Positions 1 to 13,912 of a stretch of 64,000 nucleotides of DNA are shown here, in pieces. Made by a program: the position numbers and the translations under genes. Below the pieces are notes generated by a model, which saw nothing but the letters and a program-made list of their open reading frames with translations, did no database searches and was not told the origin of the DNA. Source of the stretch: Stercorarius parasiticus. Its lineage: Eukaryota; Chordata; Aves; Charadriiformes; Stercorariidae. Numbering within the stretch: the first letter of the stretch is position 1; each line of letters opens with the position of its first letter. The stretch spans positions 716,748 through 780,747 of the forward strand of contig VWZL01002056.1 of assembly GCA_013396915.1 (NCBI GenBank). Direction: 5' to 3'.

Positions 1-540
1 AATTAAAAAAATTGTTATCTTCTTATATGCAATGCAAACACATGAGAAGTTCAAATAACTTAAGAGCGCCACAGGTCCCAATTTTTGCCTTCAGGAGGAG
101 CTCTTTCTTCAGTATTAGGAGAGCTGTATCTTAAAGGCTCCGGTTCTGCAGTTATTTTGCTAAGCTTCCATGCACGTCTTTGCAGCAGCGTCCTCTGACT
201 GGTGACAAGCACCCAGGGTGGGAAACAGCACATGGGGAAACACATGAACTGTTACACAGCGGGATGACAGTGAGCGTGTAATAGTTGCATTGCTCAGTGA
301 TAAACCCAACCCTAATAAACCTGGTGTGGGTGTTTTTCTTATATGGTGGCTGCGTGCATGAATGCTGAGAGGGGCTCTCATCCTCCAGATCCAGGCAGAT
401 ATCAAGGGCGAAGAAAAAGTGAAAGGAAGATTACTTTCTGAGAAACAAGCATCTCTCTGATGGGCACTGTAAAAATAAACCCAGTTATACTGGCATCATT
501 TACACCGTGCTCCTAGCATCGAGCTCTGCTATACTAGTAA

Positions 541-2116
541 AGTAGCAGCTTTCAGCATGCAGCCCCCAGATCCCTGGCACCCTCAAAATCCAAAGAAGAA
601 AGCACACTGTTATCGGGAAGCTTAAATTCATCATACAGGTGTCAATGAATCAGAGAGGGCTGAAAACCCTCCTATCTATGATAATTCCAATTGCTTCAAG
701 TGCAAACAGGACACAGTCCTTGTAGATCACACTGACCTTAGCCAACCTTCTGCAGAAGAGCTTGCAGAAAGAATGGAGGATATGGAAGATGAGGCCCATC
801 TGTGCAATGAAACCCTGCTAATTGAGCTCACTAAGGGAAGGGGTGGTAATGCTTTAATGCAGAAAAAGGATGAGGACCAGTGAAGAGGAGAGGGGCCTTC
901 ATCACAGCCAAAGCATTGAGGAGTGCTGCTGCTGTTATGACGTGATCCTATTGTCATAACGGTGAATGCTGGATTCTACTCTGAGAACTGCAGCGAAGCA
1001 GAAGAGCCAACCCAAGACGACCTGTCTGTGGAGTCAGAAAATGAAATGCAGCACTGAAAAAGGAAAAAGCCTGTGATTCAGATGAAACAGACACACTGAG
1101 GAAGTGCAACACAAAAGGACTTGAGTAAGAGGGACAATAGTGGATGATATCTAGATGGTGAAGGCAGAGGTCATAAATGGTTTCTGTTCCCAATGAAGAC
1201 TTCTCTACCAGTTCTTCTACCCATTTCATTCCTGTGGTAACAATCAGTCATATCATCTACCTGAACTGGAAGCCAATGCCCTCTTTCATGCAGTCTTGTC
1301 ATGGCTTACTACTGCCTTGCTGACCATGCTTTGTCCATGCTTTTTGGAGACTGGTATCTTGGAGCACATTATTCCATTCAGATATTTGTGATTCTTTCAG
1401 ATTCTGAACAAACAGTCCTTATCTTTCCTGTTGTCATTCCAGAGTTAACCAAATGTCTCTTCTGATTTTCTCAAAAATACCTGTTTGTGTGCTATCAGTT
1501 ATGAAAACCAATCAAATGGATATATATTTATGAGATTACCAGTAAACTGGAGGAGAAAGTATGCCTTTGTTCTCTTACCTGAATGTTAACTGATCAGCAG
1601 AACAGACTAGTGTCGCACACATGACTCTTTCTCAACCATGTCATTGCTGCCGTACACCTGAGAAACTGCCATCACTATAATCCACAAAATTCATATGCTA
1701 CCCCAACCCACAGTCCCTTTCCCAGCTTATTCCATGCCACAGGACCAGAAGCCTAATCTCTGTTGGGCTCCAGGAAAAGCGTGAGCAAGACTGGGAAGAG
1801 GAGGTGGCTTCAGACAGGGGGCACCATCAGCCACATGTACAACCTTGTCACGTGAAGATGTGCAACTAGAGCCGTGCAAGAACTGCATTTGATGACATCA
1901 TCACATTCATGTGATGAAATCATTCCCTGGTCAGTCTATTGTCTACAAATCTTAATTTATACTGAGTAATGCAGTAGTCTGCTATGTCTAGCTGAAATAA
2001 AATTCATTTAGTGTCCTTTCATTTCTGACCAGAGTTCCTGATTAACTAAAGTTTATAAAATAAGGGAAAGAATTGAAAACTAAAAGAAAAGAAAAAAAAC
2101 ACAAATAAGTAAAACA
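541..2116 (+). pseudogene. Possible processed pseudogene (frame-broken coding-like sequence, source gene not recognised)
   Basis: Open stretches abut or overlap on the plus strand while switching frame: 541-645 (SSSFQHAAPRSLAPSKSKEE...), 626-880 (ending ...LMQKKDEDQ before TGA), 879-956 (SEEERGLHHSQSIEECCCC...) and, back in the second frame, 953-1054 (...SEAEEPTQDDLSVESENEMQ before TGA). The 85-codon second stretch contains PPIYDNSNCFKCKQDTVL and an acidic helical segment PSAEELAERMEDMEDEAHLC that reads like real protein. Beyond about 1240 other frames give hydrophobic runs. An AATAAA at 1996-2001 is followed by an A-rich stretch at 2077-2116, as expected of a retrocopied mRNA end. I do not recognise the parent gene. 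Alternatives are a degraded exon-rich locus or chance; target-site duplications were not found. Confidence 0.35.
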
Positions 2117-3477
2117 AGACAGCAATGCTGAGGTTGAAGTGTTCTGGTAGCCTGACTATTGCTCTGAAGAACTCCGAAGGCAGAACAAGACCCCTTTGAA
2201 AAGTATTTCTGGTGGCTGTGTCTTTGGTGAGGTAAGAAAGAATATACGTGTTCTAGATTCCTGGAAGTAGGACTGGGACTTTCTCCTACTGAGAAATTTT
2301 CAGTTCAGCTGTTAGCGGAAAGACAGGGATTTTCCAGTTTTGTGATAGCACAAATTGATTTATAAACCTGATCTTCCCATCTGTGACGTTTTCTTTACGT
2401 CCATGCACGTATGTCTAATAGGCACATATCAATTTACAGAGCAGGTAGATAGTTGTTTTATCTTGTTGCTGTTTTTAATATGATTCAATAAGTAGGCATA
2501 ACAGAAAGAACTACGCGGGCGATAGTCATTCCTGCAGAGTTTGCCATGTCTGACGAAGAACAGCCTGCATGCTGAGAAAAGAGCCCTCGCAGGGCTGTTG
2601 TAGTAAAGTGAAATGCTGCCTCTGTCTCGATCTTCTTTTGCAGTACTTCTATTTCCTGCCCTCAGTGAATTTCTTGAACCTAGAAGTTTATGTTACCAAA
2701 TGAATTGCTGTTTCTCCTTAGCCACAAACAGCCTCTTGTGAGCTTCTCAGCAATGCAGCAATGGTCAGACTTCAGGGCATTGGCCTTGCTGTTGCCTCCA
2801 GACCTGCAGCATGTTATTTTGCTGGATGGCACCAGTGAGTCAGCTGGCTGTGAAAAAATTGTGTGTCAGATTAAGATTCAGTCTACTTCCTCTTTCCTTC
2901 TGTTGATTTCCCTGGTTTGGCATATAGTCTCTGTCTGTCTGTCTTCCTACTATATCTTTTTTGCCCTAGAGGAGCCTCTACTGCCAGACAACTACTTATA
3001 CACGTTCTCTTTTTTTGCCCATCTCTGGGATAGCACAAACAATGTTCGAAGAGTCACATAAGCCTCTGTTTGTAGGAAAATCTGTGTCAGAATATGGCAG
3101 AATTTCAAGAAAGTATTTTGGTTTTCTGCTAGAAAAAGGCTGAGATCATTTCAAAGATCAATGGCTATGGAAATTTCTGTACTTATCAATGACACCAACT
3201 GCCTACCCGACAAGAGTGTTGAGAAGAATGAGAGGAAAGACAAGAAGTTATAAAGGTAGGCTTCATAAATGCTGAGACACTGTTTCCCCTGTCTTCAGCA
3301 ACTTTAAACGATTGTGGTTATGTCAGTTCTGTCAAATGACTAGTATGACAAATGATTCCAGTATGGAAGGATAGCATGAAATCTCCTTGCAACAGTCTTT
3401 TGCCTGTAAGGATTTTTCATGTTTAGTGTAAGCTCTAAAAAATCTTCCATTAGGTATGACTGAAATTAAATCTTGAT

Positions 3478-3534
3478 TTCCTTCCTTCCTTCCTTCCATC
3501 CTTCCTTCTGTCTGTCCTTCCGTCCTTCCTTCCT
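3478..3534. repeat. (TTCC)n / (CTTC)n microsatellite
   Basis: Tetranucleotide repeat of TTCC units with point interruptions (ATCC, GTCTGTCC, GTCC). It lies in the intronic region and produces a spurious antisense open frame with a repeated EGRTEGQTEGR-like peptide. Confidence 0.95.
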
Positions 3535-6500
3535 GGAGGCCTGGGAAAAGGAAATAAAGCAAAATCCAAAAGCACGGATGCTGTGAAATAGACAGAATAA
3601 AGGTAACTACGTTGTCTGGAAAGAATTTTTGAAAGTGATTCATAACAATAGACTTCACTATTTTTGGGTTGTGGCTTAAGTCACCCGAATGAAATTTGGT
3701 ATCTAGTAAGTTGTGGATATCCACCGACCATCAAACGGAAATTACATCAATTCCATCAAACTAATACTTAATTGCCGTTAAATTAAAAGGTAGGCTGACA
3801 ATGTATTTTCAGCATCACTGCCATCCTTCTGATGTGCACACAGTTTAATAACACTCACTGTGTGTTGTTAAGGTCATCTACCGGTTTGTGGTAAGGTTTT
3901 ACCCTTGTGGTAGTTAAGCTGTCATCAAAGCACTTAAAATGGAGACATGTGGTTATTGTCTCTTCAGAGGTTAAAAAAGAGAGGTCAAAATAGGGTGCTA
4001 AGTTGATTATCAGTCAACATCGAGGAGCAGATCCACTCATGGGCTAAATGGCTTATTCAAGTACAAAATCAGGAAAGAATCTGAGCACTTCTGCATTTGA
4101 GCCTTTTAGCTGTAGTGATCTAGGAGGAATTAAATCCTTCTTGTATTTCTGCCTCTAAAAGGATTACCATATGGCGTTTTAAGGACATAAAAAATAAGTG
4201 ATAACTCTCTGAATATGGTTTGAAAACTTCATGAGAGTGAAGTGCAAGTTGAAAATCATTTTTGTCAATTTGTTGACTCATGCAGCGTAATCCACACATT
4301 GCGTTATGCAATAGTGGCACCCAGTGGAGGCTGGAATTACAGCAAAGTTTCTGTTCCTGCTGGGTAAGGCTTGCCCAAATCTACCCCGAGTTTAGGACTG
4401 CAAATGCTGATTCAGGAAGGTAGGTCTATGAGGATCAAAGCTATGCACTATTTAAGTGTTCTCCTAAATCAAGAACTTTTACCTGTCAACCAGGCTTTTA
4501 ATTCGAAAAGTTTAGGCTATCCGAGTGTTTATCTATTTATTCACATCAGACTCTGGATGGTGTCAGGGCCTTTTTCCAACAGGATAGACTCTCTGCTTTA
4601 GCTGCATTAATTCAAAAACCTTAAGCAACATCTAATGGAAGAGTATCCTGGGGAGTGGAGGAAAAATGCTCTCTACACCTAGTGCCCTGAAAGTACTGCT
4701 TGAATAGCGACAGTATCAGCCTCAAAAGCTTGGAAAGAAAGTGAAGAGCAGCATGTGTGCATGGTAGCAAGGGAGAGCAGAAGGAAAGCATGGCTCCTGA
4801 TTCAGTTGCAGTCTGGGCTTAAATGCAATTGTCTGAATAGTCTATAAGGAGTATGAGAAGCAGGAATGACAGATGTGTCACATAGGTGGGAAGGAAGTCT
4901 CTAGAATATTTTAATGTTTTAAATTCAGGCAATGCTAACAGTAGCACCGCCAAAATTAACAATAAGCTGTAAGCAGATCAATTTCCGCCCCCCGCCCCTG
5001 CCCTGTAACACAGAGTCCTCAATATGTTGCAATGTGCATGGGATATCAGATTTCTCTAAAAGATACATTATTTCATATGAGCATGGTCAACACACTGCTC
5101 CATGGGGAACGAGGCTGTATGTGTCATCTTCTGTTTATTGTTTTCTCAGCAGTCACGTATTGTAAACAGTTGTCATGAACAGGAATTTGGGAGTAACTGA
5201 CTTGTAGTGCTAAAGAGAATTGAATGAATTAGAATAACGTTCCTGTGTACCTAGTGTTACTGAGCTCAGATTTCAGTTCCAGGTTGCGTGCCTACTTAAT
5301 GTCTGGTATTATCAGAAAAACGTGATTAATGAGGATGATGATCTGAGTTCCTAGAAAATTTTCATCTTTAACTGTTTTAGCGCCCTCTTCTCCCTTTTTT
5401 CCCATTTATTTTAACATTTTATTGCAAGCACTGGGTGCTTTGGCATTTTGGCCATGCTGGAATTATTTTAGATCTGCAAGGAGACGCTGGATGCAGGAAA
5501 ACATGTTTGAGTAACTATTGTTTTGCAGTCAAGAAAGAGTTTAAGAAAGGGGAAATGACAAGTTGGACCTGTTTAATTACACACTTTGGATCTCTTTTCA
5601 CAGATGCAAAAGTCATTAGGCAAAAGAGGCTGCTTATTAAGTGCATGCTCCATCACTGTTGCAGTACTATATTTTGCAAGCGATCCCATTAAGTCACTAT
5701 GACTTTTTGTTGATTAGATTACTATTCAGTGTAAGATATACTCTCATAATTTCTGGAGAAATGACTGCTTATTTTAATGATAATAGGTAGCATCATTACA
5801 ATGGCATTTATCCAAGCATTATGTGGTGGTAGGTAAGTAGATTTTCATCTTTGTTTTATAGCACAGGGTGTGAGAGCAAAATTAAATCACTCGAAAATAA
5901 GAAGCTGCCTCAAAGGCGTGATGTGAACATCATGGCTGATCCGAACAGGATGTTGTATTACTGTCTAGGTTGAGGAAGGAATTACAATGAAAGAGAAGGC
6001 AAATCAGAGCTGTTAGAATACGTTTACAATTTATTTTTGAACTAGATACTTGATTTGTTCTGAGCAAAAATATTAAAAGCTGTAAGACACTTTTTTGTTA
6101 CTCACTAAAGATTACCAGCTTATGCTGTACCCTGGAAGAAGAACTGGGTTGCAAGTCACAGGATCTCACCTAGGAAATACTTATGGAGGAAGCCATCTAT
6201 CTCCTGACGTCCTGCTCCTGTTAGAGGAATTAATTTTGTGTGTTTAAAGGCTGTAACAACTTGATTTTCCCCTTCTCAGAAGAGGATTTTTGAGGAATTG
6301 TGCCCCAGGGAATTGGCAGTGTTTGAATTCCTCAGCCCACAGCACTTCTGTGCTGCCGTGTCAGATTATATTGAGAAGAACACCCTACAACTTTACTGTA
6401 ATACTGGCTTTGCCATCTAAGTTGTATTGCAAGTGACAGTGATGTTACTCTGAGTTAAAATGCTGTGCGCTGTTCCCCTTCAGTTTGTCTTCCCTTCAAG

Positions 6501-9500
6501 CTCCTTAAAACATGAAATAACACACTTGCCTCTAATTTTTGGCACAGTTTTACCACTTCTCTGCTAGAAGGATTTCTGTGTTGTATGAACTAGTCAAAAT
6601 GAAGGACTTGCCACAAAATGTATGAAGAAGGTAAGGTGCCTAGGACCTAGGGCATTGGAGATGGCATTAGGATAGAGAAGTCCAATTAATCAGATGAAGA
6701 CTTTCATCCCGAAAAAGGACAGGTAATTGAGACATACTCATGTAATTACAATTGATTTTTCTCACAGAAAAAAAAAAGACACAAAGTATGGCAATTGCTG
6801 AAAGTGGTAATGGAAATTTTAATTACGGATGATGCTGGCTTTTTTCTTTTCTTTTGCCTCTTAGTTTTTAAAGAAAACTATGAGTGCTGACTTCTAATCC
6901 TAAAAAGAAGCCAATCAGGGAAAGCCTATACCAATAAATGGTATTTCAGATTTGCAGGAAAGAGAAAATAAAATATATAGAGAGATAGGAAAGGATATAA
7001 CAATCAAGACCTTTTCAAGAACATGGATTAAGATTTACAATTAAATTCAGAAAGATCAGTTGTTCCAGCTCATTAAAAGATGACTGATTAGACTTTTTCC
7101 ATATTTTATGTTTTTTTTTTTTTAAGCAGAATGGTTTGTGGCTAGCTATTCTGAACAGAAATACAATTACGCTTTCCCTCAAAATCTTTCAGGCTTTGGA
7201 GTTGGTACTATCTTGCATTTACCTTGGCCATTCATCTTGGTTTGTAATTACTTCTGTATTTTACCTCTGGTTAATGGTGCTCTTCAGTAAGGCAACCAAG
7301 GATCTAAGCCATAGGCATCAATAAAAGCTCAGCCAATATCTCTGTTGCAGCTGGGCAACTAGCCCATAATGGCTAGCAATGGAGATGACAAAGAGACACC
7401 CTCCAGGCTTTGTGCAGAAGGAGTGGGAAGCCTCAGCTTTCTGCCATGGCAAGGACCATCTAGAAGTTAGTTTGGATTTACTTTGCTATAAAGGTACCTT
7501 ATCTCAGTGATGTCACTAGTGAATCTCCAGAGTTCACGGTGAATCAATTTTTGGACCTGAGAAAATCTGAGTGGAAATGAACAATTAACTAGAAGTAAAT
7601 GCATTGTTTCTAAAATTCCCTGGAAGCATGATAAAAGATGCTTTATAAAGCAGTTTAAAAAGTGTTTTAGAAAAAGGCTTAAAAAACCCCACCCTCTACA
7701 TTGCTCTGCTGAAACTTGAGTGCTGTTATAAACATACATGTTCTCTTTGGGGTCTGAATGTTAAAGGTAAAAGTTGTGCTCTTTGTCAACCAGTCATTGT
7801 AATTTCGAAAAATGACATAACAGTGCCAGGAAAGAAAAGCAAGGTGGAAACTCATCTGAAATATATAATGTATATATTCAAGGGCAATATCATGTAGATA
7901 TGAATGGCAACCTAGCTGTTTTGGGATGGTGATGACACACCTAGTAAACATAATGATATTTAATAGATCCCACAGTTAACAAAATTTCACATTATTGTGA
8001 CAAACTTTTGTCCATAGGCTTTTGGGAAGAACGGCTAGAAGGCAGTGAGTGAAAGCATTTAATTAGACTGCTCCAAGAGTGTTGCTGCTATCTTGGCTAT
8101 TTGCAATATGGAAACTGTTTTGATGTGGAAAAATACGGAAATAAATGCTATTGGTATTGGATTTGGGTATTAGGAAAAAGTATAGTCACAGACCAAAACG
8201 CTATGATGGTGACAATTGTACCTACACGCACACCAAGTCTCTTCAAGAACTGACAATTCTATAAATATTTGTAAAAAAAAAGCCCACTTGTTCAATGTAA
8301 CAGCTGTTGTTTAGGTTATTAAACAGAACTTTAGAGCAGACACTGTGAACAGAACATCTAGGTGTCTAGGCAGTCTGAAAGCATTCATAACTGTAAAGAC
8401 CTATAGTGAAATTTGGGACAATATGGGATGTGGAACAGTTCTTAGCTCAACTAGGCCTTGATTCTGTGGAAAGACTTTTATTGATGGCTCCTAACTTCTC
8501 TGGGGAATGATAAGACTTCTACTTGTCATATGATTAATGTATCTGAATTGCAAGGCACATTTCACACATTTTTTGTGAAACTAAGCCTGTAGCATGCTCT
8601 TCGTTCATGGAAAGTGAGAGAGACAGTGGTTCTTAGCACACCAGAGACTCAGTCCAACACAAAGTTTTGAATGATCATCTCTTCTAAGTAAGTTATATGT
8701 AGAGAGCAAAAGAAAATGTGTAGGAGATATTGGCTGAACTTTTGTTTGGAAGCTACTAAGCTAGTGATAAGCAAGAACAAAATGTCTGGGTTATTTTTAA
8801 AAATTATTTGCACTGTTCATTCTTTTTGCCCCCAGGATCCTTGTTGTGTTTGAATTGGGCATAATTCATTTATATTGACTCTTGTTTTGTGTAGCTTCCC
8901 TTCTTCATCAGACATGAGTCGAAGTAAATTTCAAAAATACACTGAATTCATCTCTGGTAAAAAATAGTGGGAGTGATATAACACAGACTTTGCACTGGCT
9001 TTTCCCTAGCAGTTGCTCTCATTCCTTAGAGCGCTAGCTCAGTCTTGTCGCAACACTTTCTCAAGGGTGAGAATAATGTGACCAGGGCTCTACCTGCTGC
9101 CCAATGAAGCGGCACACAGTTGTACTGTGAGAGATGCCTGAAAGAGCTTCCATTCCTAATATAAATAGAAACATGTTCACAATTACTTCTTTCTTTTGTT
9201 CTTCGTCAGCTGTGGAACTGAAATAGTTAAAATATTTCCATTTTAATATTTTATTTGCAATCTGAATTATTCTAAAATAGATTCCCAAGCAAAGGACAAC
9301 TATTCTCTTTGTTAGTGCTGTTGGAAAGGGAGCGTGCACTGCAAGCAAGCTGCATGAGAGAATTCAGCAATCCACTATTCCATTCAAGTGTCTAGTAAGG
9401 CACCGTCCTTCAAAACAGCATTTTCTTTCTCCTAGACCTTTCAATCTTTAACGGAATTTGAACTCTTTCTAGAAGTTTGGTATACATTGATCTAAAGTTG

Positions 9501-12500
9501 TGTTCTTTTGCTGCAAGGGTTCAGTAGTTCTGATTTCAGAGTGACATGTTTATACCTCTGTTTTCTTGTCACACTTTTCTAGTATCTCTTCCAGATGTCC
9601 CATGGTGTTATCCATGCTTCCCTCTGAAACAGAATAGAATAGGTCCTAATACTGGCAGCCTGTCCTGGAGCCAAGGGAAGCCCCTTACCATTCTGTGGAG
9701 AGCTGCAGTGGCTCTTACTGTGTTATTTACGGACTAGCAGGTGGCAAAATGAAGCCTGATCACGTGAAATTTCTGGCCCAGACTTAGGCTTTACAGATCT
9801 GGAGGATTAGGTTAGTTTGAAATATGGAATGAGAGTTTTTACTGCTTATGTGACATGAACCTTGAGCGGGGAATTCTAATATTTAGTACTTGCTAGTAGT
9901 TAAGTTCCGTCTGTCATAACATCTCTTGTGAATATTAATCTAAGAGTGAACAAACTGGCTCACAGATTAGGGACAGCATTAGAAAAACAGACAGTGACTG
10001 GATGACAGAATCAGAACAGTATTTGAGACTTTCCTCAACAACATGCTTATTTTCCCAGATCTATGCTACTTCTTAGCTAAAATATGGCAAGTTGGGGTTT
10101 GATCTTTGCCACAACGTAATGCTTGAACATTTTTCCATCTAAAGTAACCAGAGAAGATCCAAGACTATGGAAGCTGGAATCTGCTCAGTAGATGAATTCA
10201 GTTTCAGTCAGTTCTGATATGGTTTTCTGATGTGAGATCAGTTTATGAAAATAGGCCTGACTTGCAAATATGGTTCTGAATGCAGTTTGGAACTGCTGCT
10301 GTATCAAAGTGCTATGCTGAAGCTATCTTTGCTTACTGAAAAAAGAATCTCTATTGAAAGTGTAGCCAAATATATGGGTTTGTTCCTCCTTCAATGCAGC
10401 GTTCAAACACTGGCTTATAAATATATGTTTGTTATCCTTGATAAGGATGCTTTTATGTGTTGAAACCTGGTAAAGCAACAAACAACACTGAGTAGAAGAA
10501 AAATCAAAATCCAGTTTGTAAAAATATTCTGTTTTATCCACCTCTTAAGCATTGTCCTTATTTCTTCTAATATAGAATCATATAGCAACTATATTTGACC
10601 AAAGACCAGTACTGGGAGGTGCTAATGGAGAGAAAAACCTCTGAGATCATTTTACCTGATGGCTCATAGTAGACCTCTGACTGCTCATAAAGATTCTATG
10701 CAAACAGCTGTTCTTGAACTTAAATTTCTTATGCTTAAAGCAATTCTGAAATTATTTTATTGTCACTGCAGTCATAGAAATAAATCGATGTTTCTAGGAG
10801 ACCCGAGGAGATTTTCCTAACTGTCAGGAGAGGAATTTTAGGACCAAATAGCTCGAGTCTGCTGCAGCCAGTAAACTTCCATCAATTTTCACCAGATGAA
10901 AACTTCTATTTTTTTACTTTTTTAAAATTGTTGTTTGAATAAGGGTAGCAATTTCCTCTGTTGTTATTACAACATGAATGGACTCTTATTGAGTTGCTCA
11001 CTAAAAGTTTTATAGCTAAAGTGCTGCGAGTGTTTTCATTATAAATGGCTATCATAAAGCTCTATAACTTGCTTGTAAAAATTCCCTGCTAATAAAAATC
11101 TGGCACATAGAAGGTCGGTTCTGGATCTAATTTATTTAAATTAATTTATTAAAATAATTGAATAGACATTGTGAAGTAATGAATGTAGCAAACAATTATA
11201 TTAACGCTTGGTGCTTTTCTTAAAAGCAACAAAAATTTTTAGAAAGAACAACATGGGTCAGTTTTGGCAATTATGTGAATTTAGACAGAAAGCCATTTTT
11301 CTGAATAAGTTGCTGTATATATTTAATACCTTCTATTAGAGAAATGTCCTACTGTTGTGGTGTGTTTAATTAGTGTACATGTGATTCAAATACTGTAGAG
11401 GCCTTGCATTTCAGAGACTCTGGATATTTTTTAGGCTGAACTGACTGACACCATTGAAATGAAAAATATTAGCAGGAAAATTGTTTGCATAAGGATCTGT
11501 TCCTGAATGCATATGCACAAGCTCATGTGTAAAGTAACAGTAAAAAAAGCAACATCCTGTGCTATCTCCAGTACTCATTTACTCTCTGTACCTTTCTAAT
11601 GTAACTCTCTGCTTTCTGCTGTGGTGTTTTCACTGTCATACTTTGAGCATAGGGTAGGGTTATGTTTCTTTCTAACTTCATGGTTTAACAATCTGTTGAA
11701 GATTTTTAATCTGATGAGAGGAGAAGTAGTATGTGAAATTACACTAATAGTTAATAATAATAAGCCCTTTTTTGTAACTCTTTAGCATAATCGTGTTAAC
11801 AGTTGAAAGGATTGACTTAAACACATACAGAATTCTAGCAGGAAGGTTATCAGATACTTTTCCTGAGAGAAGAAAGACACCATGAAGAGTTAGATTAGCT
11901 GATAATGACGGACTCTCTGGCTGTGACCTCCATGCTGCTCTTTTTGGATAGAGGCACTTTCTCATTATTGTAATAGATGAAGAGGGTCCTCTAAAATTGT
12001 GGCATGCATGGGATATTTTTTTTCTCATGAAGAGGTACACTAACAGATGCTTCTTGAAAATAAAATTCATGGTGTCACACCAAAACCTAAATGTTACGAA
12101 GTAATCAAACCTGTTGAAAGAGTGTTCTTATTTTTAAATGGCAGACACCAGGTGTTTGAGAATATGCCCTCACGCAATGAAGTGTCTCTCATTATTTATT
12201 TAAAACTAGATGATCGGAGCATGTTTTTTTTTTCAGCGAGCACATCTCATTTTCTGGAGTGCCCTGCTATGCATAACCCTGGAGCCCCTGTTTGTTTATA
12301 GGAATAGTGGAGGTGGTTTTTTTTTTCCTTTTTCTCAGACTATGGTCCCCCAGGGTAAATAAAAATGAGGGCTATGTGAAAACTACTAATGTATGGTCTT
12401 TTCCTAATTCTGACTTCAGGTCCCAGTATCTTGTTCAGCATTCTTATATAACACATGACAGCTCCTCTCATCGTGTTGCCGAGTCCTTTTGGTGTCTATG

Positions 12501-13912
12501 TGGCTTCATTTTAATGAAATTCAGACCCCAAAGTATAATATATAAAGCCTTATCCATTATTTAGAAGGAACAAACATATACTTTCTGGAATTTGTAATGC
12601 AGATATCAAGAAAATCCTACAAATAGGAACAGATTCCTGCAACTTAAAAACAAGCCAGTACAGCCAGCCCTCAAGAATGTAGGGCAAAAGAATCTGAGAA
12701 ACCTTTGGCTTCTGTCATGTGTCACACAACTTGAAGAATTTAATCTCTAATTTTATCATATATGAACACAAACAGCTCTCCCCTACTCTTGTATGTTCCT
12801 GAGACTACAGATAACACAGTCGTTACTGTGATAGTCTTTTAGCTATGACAGAATAAGAGAAAGAGAATGTAACAAATGCTGGGTACAAAGGCCATCGCAA
12901 ATGGTTGGTTTTTTTCCAAGCTACTGTACTCATTTGTGCTCAGTAGTTTTCATTCTGTTTTGTCAATGCATCCTAATTCTATAAACACCTACAGTGGTTG
13001 AGTAGAAGGATCTGTACTACAGATGGCTTTTACACAATTGCAAGCGAATTCTTTTGCAGTTTCTTCTCCTTCTGACCTTTGTAGCCACTCAGCAACTATC
13101 CTGTAGAATTGGAGGTATGTGAGAGCTAAATCAGGAAAGTTGGCTGGTTCACCTATATTTGTAGAGGGTAGTTTGAAGCAATGTAAACTGTGATTTATGG
13201 GAGTGGGAATATGTGAAGTCCTTGGCTAATAGCAATGCAGTTTCTGGTTTGTTTTATCAACTACAGATATAATACTTTAAAAGTCTTACCCTTCATAACA
13301 GTCCTCAAAACTGACGGAGTTCAAAGCCAGCTTTTCCCTTATTCTTGAAGCAAATACCAGAAAGAATTCTGGATGTCGATCTTATTGATTTGGTCCAACC
13401 TTTCTGTAAAATGACTTCTCTCTATTACCTCTTTGACAAACAGTTGTACTTTTTAGCTGCAACAAGCTTAGAGCATCTGTGAGTGCCAAAGAACATGCAC
13501 TGTGAAGTGACTGCTTGACTGCTTTCCCTAGGTTTTGTAGGGAGGAAAGGTTTACATAATATTTATCCTTTCACTCCTCTAGTCAGCCCAGAATAAGGAA
13601 CTTGTTATTTCATCTTGCTCTGCAGTTTATTTCTTCCTGCAGTATGGCTGTAAGGTTGCTACTTAGGTACATTTAATGCATCTTTCAAGCTGATACAGCC
13701 AACTGTCTCCTTTTTTGTTTTTTGGGGGTTTTTTTGAGAGAGAAGGTAGAGATATTTTCTTTTCACACCATATGACAATACTCCTCATATAGATCAGATC
13801 ACCTTCACACTGCCCCTTGATGGCTAAACACAAGGAAGAACAAATACCCTTCATTAGCTTGGCCACATTCTGAAGGAGGAAAGTTTAAAAGGGAAGCTTT
13901 TGTTGAAATTGC

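Noticed and set aside
2690..3061. 123-codon plus-strand open frame, one of the longest in the window
   Set aside because: No recognisable domain; pyrimidine-rich low-complexity middle (CTGTCTGTCTGTC), no splice sites that would join it to INSC, and length compatible with chance in 64 kb.
3332..3724. 130-codon minus-strand open frame with EGRTEGQ-like repeat peptide
   Set aside because: The peptide repeat is a direct product of the TTCC microsatellite at 3478-3534, which has few stops in this frame.
10570..10660. ATAGAATCATATAG followed by CCTCTGAGATCATTTTACC considered as a degenerate CR1 3' end
   Set aside because: Block order is suggestive, but similarity is too short and gapped to support a call.
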